A stretch of DNA of 64,000 bases from Massilia sp. KIM (GTDB lineage Bacteria; Pseudomonadota; Gammaproteobacteria; Burkholderiales; Burkholderiaceae_D). The position numbers were made by a program, and so were the translations under genes. Shown here piece by piece: positions 63,663 through 64,000 of the stretch. The notes under the pieces were generated by a model. That model made no database searches and was not told the DNA's origin. It saw only the letters and a list, made by a program, of their open reading frames with translations. Numbering within the stretch: position 1 is the stretch's first letter; the number at the start of each line of letters is the position of its first letter. Where the stretch lies: NCBI RefSeq assembly GCF_002007115.1, contig NZ_MVAD01000002.1, positions 310,001 to 374,000 on the forward strand, read 5' to 3'.

Positions 63663-64000
63663 GCGCTGCCGTGGACGCGAAGATCCAATACCTGCTGCGC
63701 CAGGGCGACAACGCGCTGATCCTGGCCCAGCAGCTGTGCCAGCTGTGCGGCAAGGGCCCGGCGCTGGAAGAAGACATGGCGCTGTCGAACGTGGCGCTCG
63801 ACCTGCTGGGCCAGACCCGCATGTGGCTCACCTACGCCGGCGAGCTGGAAGGCAAGGGCCGCGACGAAGACCGCCTGGCTTTCCACCGCGACGCTGGCGA
63901 GTTCCGCAACTGCCTGTTGGTGGAGCAGCCCAACGGCAGCTATGCCGAGACCATGATGCGCCAGTTCTTCTTCGATAGCTGGCACTACTTCCTGATGGAC
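63659..64000 (+). CDS. paaC: 1,2-phenylacetyl-CoA epoxidase, subunit PaaC (partial)
   Basis: First 114 codons, from GTG overlapping the paaB stop; the gene continues beyond the window. IQYLLRQGDNALILAQQLCQ, EDMALSNVALDLLGQTRMWL and FHRDAGEFRNCLLVEQPNGS match PaaC, the structural partner that lies with PaaA. Confidence 0.95.
   Translation, partial: MSAAVDAKIQYLLRQGDNALILAQQLCQLCGKGPALEEDMALSNVALDLLGQTRMWLTYAGELEGKGRDEDRLAFHRDAGEFRNCLLVEQPNGSYAETMMRQFFFDSWHYFLMD

Overview
The window looks like chromosomal DNA of a high-GC betaproteobacterium. The gene set (a five-step hut operon with hutF, hutG and hutD, a phenylacetyl-CoA epoxidase operon, a fused CoxA-CoxC oxidase, an HDOD protein, DUF615/DarP, a standalone periplasmic Cache protein beside a chemoreceptor) and the very GC-rich codon use fit Oxalobacteraceae, perhaps the Massilia/Telluria group. 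That assignment is inference; there is no rRNA or tRNA in the window to confirm it.

Layout. 1-2534: end of an Ada-type DNA repair gene, a coupled Fe(II)/2-oxoglutarate oxygenase, and an exported amidohydrolase. 2535-10110: histidine utilisation operon hutU-H-G-F-D-I behind a HutC-like operator, with most genes overlapping by a few bases. 10246-14595: a candidate small RNA, an acetyltransferase/EamA exporter pair, a DUF962 membrane protein, and a LysR regulator divergent from a small membrane protein plus an alpha/beta-hydrolase that has lost its catalytic residues. 14596-20953: RND efflux operon (adaptor, pump, outer-membrane factor) behind a structured leader and closed by a strong terminator. 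20954-24874: AT-richer island carrying a Hachiman antiphage pair, hamA-hamB. 24875-33623: housekeeping and accessory genes (exported amylase, two DNA glycosylases, RNase T2, transglutaminase/TPR lipoprotein, HDOD protein, chemoreceptor, frameshifted Cache protein).

34400-43443 is a roughly 9 kb integrated element that splits a KamA-type radical SAM gene. Its large serine recombinase lies next to the right junction, and both junctions carry the 5-bp core AGTAC. Joining the two halves at that core restores one open frame of about 467 codons. The element carries a replication-initiator-like protein, two small overlapping ribbon-helix-helix-like proteins, a resolvase, an XRE regulator, a zinc-ribbon membrane protein, and two unexplained cargo genes. 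One of these fuses a concanavalin-like N-terminus to a nucleoside-deoxyribosyltransferase/TIR-like C-terminus and is the best candidate here for an undescribed defence effector.

43423-64000 returns to host genes: the rest of the radical SAM gene with an MFS transporter, a sorbosone-dehydrogenase-like lipoprotein, a cytochrome c oxidase cluster flanked by divergent cytochrome c genes, a fumarylacetoacetase-family enzyme, a CMD-family protein, a class III aminotransferase, a carboxylesterase, mog, darP, pmbA, several small proteins, an M14 carboxypeptidase, and paaX divergent from paaA-paaB-paaC, with paaC running off the end. Four intergenic gaps carry the same pair of oppositely oriented palindromic elements, three of them between convergent genes.
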